8,273 nt of DNA from Clostridiales bacterium UBA1779 (GTDB lineage Bacteria; Bacillota; Clostridia; Oscillospirales; CAG-272): the NCBI GenBank assembly GCA_002314565.1, contig DCGL01000003.1, forward strand, positions 1 to 8,273. The letters run 5' to 3'. The notes beneath the pieces were generated by a model. The model was not told where the DNA came from. It made no database searches and saw only the letters and a program-made list of their open reading frames with translations. Shown one piece after another: positions 5,860-8,273 of this stretch. The position numbers and the translations under genes were made by a program. The number at the start of each line of letters is the position of its first letter. The stretch's first letter is position 1.

Positions 5860-7918
5860 GGCCGAAACCAAACAGCTGATACTGCGCATACTTGCGGGCT
5901 TTCTGGCATTCTTAATGATAGCCGGCGTTGTATACGTAGCTCTTGAAGCTGTGATTTCCGGTTTTGCCGCAGAAGCACAGGAGATTGACTCCTACGGTTT
6001 TTCCTCATCCCGTGAATCGGGTGAGTACTACGTTGCGGTGGCCCTTAGATGGGGCTCCACCGCAGCGGCGGCTCACGGCGTAGTATCCCCGCACGGCTTT
6101 GCCGTCGGAGAAGCTGATATTCAGAAAGAAACCCGCAGCTTCACCCCCGTATGGCTCACGGACGAAACCGATATTTTCGTTGCCTGTGATACGAATCTCA
6201 CGGTTAAAAACGGAAACGTTTCCTTTGCCGCAAGCGAAAAAAACACGTCAATCGGCGGATATAACGTTGAACTTACTTTTACCGATGAATATCTTGCAAG
6301 CATAGCTTCCCTTTCAGGCGGTGATTCATCAGGATACGTAACGGATATATGGGACGCAGTTCCCGGACTATCGGATATATTCTCCATCACTTACACTCAC
6401 GTCTATCCCGCATATATAAATGGAAAGAAAGTTCTCAGAATAGGAGCTTTCGCAAACTACGCCGAGGCAAGCTCAGCTGCTGCGGCCATCGGAGCTTCAA
6501 TCGAGGGCTTCAATATCTCAGTCGTTTCCCCGTCCCCCGAAGGCATAATGATTCTGAACGAAGACTGCGATACGATTATCTTCGAATATACCGGAAACAG
6601 TGACACTCTCGCCGGGGCCGTCTGTGCCAGGCAGATTCCCGACAGCGACCGCAGCTATATGAAATTCGTTGCCAACGATTACATCTATGACGGAGCCTTC
6701 TGCTTCCGCCGCTACGACAACGGCACGTATAACGGTCTGACGCTTATCAATCTTGTCGGTCTTCTTGAATATACGGAAGGAGTTCTTCCGGCTGAAGTTT
6801 ACACGACCTGGCCGCTTGAAACGCTAAAAGCCTTCGCCGTAACGGTAACCTCCTTCGTTACCAGTAACCGCAACCGGCGCTTTACAAGCTACGGCTGCGA
6901 CCTTGTGGCCTCCTCGGCAGACCAGAACTACCGCGGCCGCACCGGAGTCAACGCAAAGGTTATCCAGGCCTGCGAAGAAGTCGGCTGCCGTATTCTGACG
7001 TATACCACGAGCAAGGGCGCCGTAAAGGTCGCTGACTGTGCGTACTCATCTTCCCAGGGAGGATATTCTGTTGATGCGCAGGCCGTCTGGGGCAGCGCTG
7101 CAGGCTCTTATCTCTGCTCTCAGCCGACAATGTGGGAAAATTATGCTTCCTCATCCGTAAGCTGGGGCAAGTGGACCTTTGAAATCACACCGAAGGAACT
7201 TGCCAATCTGGTTAAGAATTATAAGGAAGGCCTTATCACAGGCACGACTGTCACCGACGTAAGCTTTGAATGTGCTGAAGGCTCAACCTACGTTTATTCA
7301 ATGTCACTGACTGACAATAAAGGAAACGTTGCCAACATCGTACGCTGCCAGAATATCAACAAACTGCTTTCCGGCTACTGTCATTCGGCTAACCTCGTTA
7401 TCGGGAAGGACTCGGTCGACTGGTTTTACGACGAGGTTATATCAACCGAAATTATCAATCTGAAGGTAAATTATTCCGGAAATCTGACGGTAAAAACCAA
7501 GGACGGTCTCTTTACCACAACTTCTTCCCTGTTCAATTTCTTCTCGAATCTCGGAAAAGCCTCAAAAGATGAATCGGCAGCCATGTACGTCAGGACCTCA
7601 AAGGGGACTGCCGTACTTGCCGCCGAGGGTGACATTCCGATGACAACTCTTCCGGACGAAAACGATACGTACACGTACGTGTCGGACTACGGTGATTTCC
7701 TTATAGTAAACAAGCTAAAGCAGCATTACGAAACGCTTACGGCAAAAACGAAAGGCAACTTCGTAATCGCCGGCAAGGGCTACGGTCACGGTGTCGGAAT
7801 GAGCCAGTGGGGCGCCAAGCACCTCGGCGATTCCGGAGCAAGCTTCGACCAGATTCTTGCCGCATATTATCCGGGCACCAAGCTTGCACAATTTGCTGAC
7901 TGGTGGAAGGATAACTGA
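5837..7918 (+). CDS. Membrane-anchored SpoIID/LytB domain protein with SPOR-like segment
   Basis: This is a predicted peptidoglycan-acting protein. SpoIID is a lytic transglycosylase that cleaves glycan strands during spore engulfment; LytB-type relatives modify or activate wall hydrolases. The 693 residues start with a basic tail and a membrane helix (about 14-37), so the body is probably extracytoplasmic. YYVAVALRWGSTAAAAHGVV (64-83) resembles the N-terminal strand region of clostridial SpoIID proteins. Residues 184-232 (THVYPAY, VLRIGAFANYAEASSAAAAI) resemble a SPOR fold. The SpoIID core runs about 300-420: LLEYTEGVLPAEV with candidate catalytic Glu320, WPLETLKAFAV, SSADQNYRG and SSSQGGY. 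The C-terminal signature is GKGYGHGVGMSQWGA (646-660). It is far longer than typical SpoIID (roughly 340 residues), with about 120 extra residues before the signature. Start TTG at 5837. Family confidence is high; activity and any sporulation role are inference. Confidence 0.92.
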   Translation: MSKTKHSKAETKQLILRILAGFLAFLMIAGVVYVALEAVISGFAAEAQEIDSYGFSSSRESGEYYVAVALRWGSTAAAAHGVVSPHGFAVGEADIQKETRSFTPVWLTDETDIFVACDTNLTVKNGNVSFAASEKNTSIGGYNVELTFTDEYLASIASLSGGDSSGYVTDIWDAVPGLSDIFSITYTHVYPAYINGKKVLRIGAFANYAEASSAAAAIGASIEGFNISVVSPSPEGIMILNEDCDTIIFEYTGNSDTLAGAVCARQIPDSDRSYMKFVANDYIYDGAFCFRRYDNGTYNGLTLINLVGLLEYTEGVLPAEVYTTWPLETLKAFAVTVTSFVTSNRNRRFTSYGCDLVASSADQNYRGRTGVNAKVIQACEEVGCRILTYTTSKGAVKVADCAYSSSQGGYSVDAQAVWGSAAGSYLCSQPTMWENYASSSVSWGKWTFEITPKELANLVKNYKEGLITGTTVTDVSFECAEGSTYVYSMSLTDNKGNVANIVRCQNINKLLSGYCHSANLVIGKDSVDWFYDEVISTEIINLKVNYSGNLTVKTKDGLFTTTSSLFNFFSNLGKASKDESAAMYVRTSKGTAVLAAEGDIPMTTLPDENDTYTYVSDYGDFLIVNKLKQHYETLTAKTKGNFVIAGKGYGHGVGMSQWGAKHLGDSGASFDQILAAYYPGTKLAQFADWWKDN

Positions 7919-7926
7919 ATAAAAAC

Positions 7927-7968
7927 CGGTTCTGCCGACGGGGATTGAGTCCCGGTACGGCAGAACCG
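7927..7968. terminator. Bidirectional intrinsic terminator between convergent genes
   Basis: CGGTTCTGCCG (7927-7937) pairs perfectly with CGGCAGAACCG (7958-7968), an 11-bp stem. It extends inward with a further imperfect helix (ACGGGGA against TCCCGGT) to a loop near TTGAG. Downstream on the + strand is TTATTTT (7969-7975). On the - strand the hairpin is followed by TTTTTATT (complement of 7918-7925), a better U tract. It lies nine bases after the SpoIID-like stop and 16 bases beyond the UPF0210 stop, so it can end transcripts from both sides. Confidence 0.9.
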
Positions 7969-7983
7969 TTATTTTAAAATTAA

Positions 7984-8273
7984 TCAGTTTTTAAGACTGT
8001 GAATAGGTGCGGGAATGCGTCCGCCGCGGGCGATGAAGGCAGCGGGGGATTTTGTATTTACGGGCATAACGGGTGCGCTGCCGAAGAGTCCGCCGAAGTC
8101 GATTTCATCACCGACCTTCTTGCCGACGGCGGGGATTACACGGACGGCAGTCGTCTTCGTGTTGGCAACGCCTATTGAAATTTCATCTGCGATGATACCG
8201 CAAATCGTTGCGGCAGTGGTATCGCCGGGAATGGCAATCATATCAAGGCCTACGGAACATACACAGGTCATGG
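7984..8273 (-). CDS. UPF0210/DUF711 (PFL family) protein, C-terminal part (partial)
   Basis: The 3' end of a gene entering from the right edge is read on the - strand to a TGA at 7984-7986. About 96 residues are visible. They carry the hallmarks of the C-terminus of the UPF0210/DUF711 family: CSVGLDMIAIPGDT, IIADEISIGVANTKTTAVR, VGDEIDFGGLFG, and the final GRIPAPIHSLKN. The family is about 450 residues long, sometimes described as related to pyruvate formate-lyase folds, with no settled function; in Firmicutes it often sits beside a small ACT-domain protein. The reading frame continues past base 8273, so the Met at 8269-8271 is internal and not the start. It converges on the SpoIID-like gene and shares the hairpin with it. 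Assignment is from memory of the family C-terminus. Confidence 0.9.
   Translation of the reverse strand, partial: MTCVCSVGLDMIAIPGDTTAATICGIIADEISIGVANTKTTAVRVIPAVGKKVGDEIDFGGLFGSAPVMPVNTKSPAAFIARGGRIPAPIHSLKN

Noticed and set aside
7671..7682. 12-bp perfect palindrome ACACGTACGTGT
   Set aside because: It falls inside the SpoIID-like coding region and encodes part of TYTYVS. About two such palindromes are expected by chance in a window of this size.
8269..8271. The Met codon on the - strand as the start of a small 95-residue protein
   Set aside because: The frame continues to the window edge, there is no room to see a ribosome-binding site, and the sequence matches only the C-terminal part of a much longer family.

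Overview
The window is a dense bacterial operon stretch: five complete genes and the tail of a sixth on the + strand, facing the 3' end of a seventh gene on the - strand. Protein sequence points to Firmicutes, class Clostridia, most likely an Oscillospirales/Ruminococcaceae-type gut lineage. The reasons are a 456-residue clostridial-type M18 aminopeptidase, a GyrA/ParC-like subunit of the clostridial second-topoisomerase type without a gyrase box, a SpoIID/LytB-family protein, and a UPF0210/DUF711 protein. Base composition looks close to balanced by eye. This placement is inference; no rRNA or other marker is present.

Layout: 1-74 is probably the C-terminal end of an upstream gene. 88-1458 is the M18 aminopeptidase. 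1458-2537 is prfA (release factor 1), which starts on the last base of the aminopeptidase stop codon. 2604-4841 is a type IIA topoisomerase A subunit (parC-like). 4858-5859 is a membrane-anchored coiled-coil protein of unknown function. 5837-7918 is a large membrane-anchored SpoIID/LytB-domain protein that overlaps the preceding gene by 23 bases and begins at TTG behind a strong ribosome-binding site. 7927-7968 is a hairpin lying between the convergent transcription units. 7984-8273 is the C-terminal end of a UPF0210/DUF711 (PFL family) protein on the - strand. No gap exceeds about 70 bases, so there is no large unexplained non-coding stretch, and no mobile element, CRISPR array, tRNA or rRNA was seen.

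The first three complete genes are housekeeping: peptide turnover, translation termination and DNA topology. The last two + strand genes look like a dedicated envelope pair. One is a single-pass protein with a long extracytoplasmic coiled coil and a C-terminal beta-rich module. The other is a SpoIID-type predicted peptidoglycan-cleaving protein with an extra SPOR-like segment and an unusual insertion. Their overlap suggests coupled translation and a shared process, but no partner such as SpoIIP or SpoIIM is present to tie them to engulfment.

The window does not hold an obviously new defence or mobile system. The points most worth a second look are the envelope pair and its domain architecture, the SpoIID-family protein's loss of the usual His-Cys before the conserved Gln-x-Tyr, a release factor 1 whose normally invariant NFPQ-type loop is replaced, and a Gln at the quinolone-contact position of the topoisomerase.
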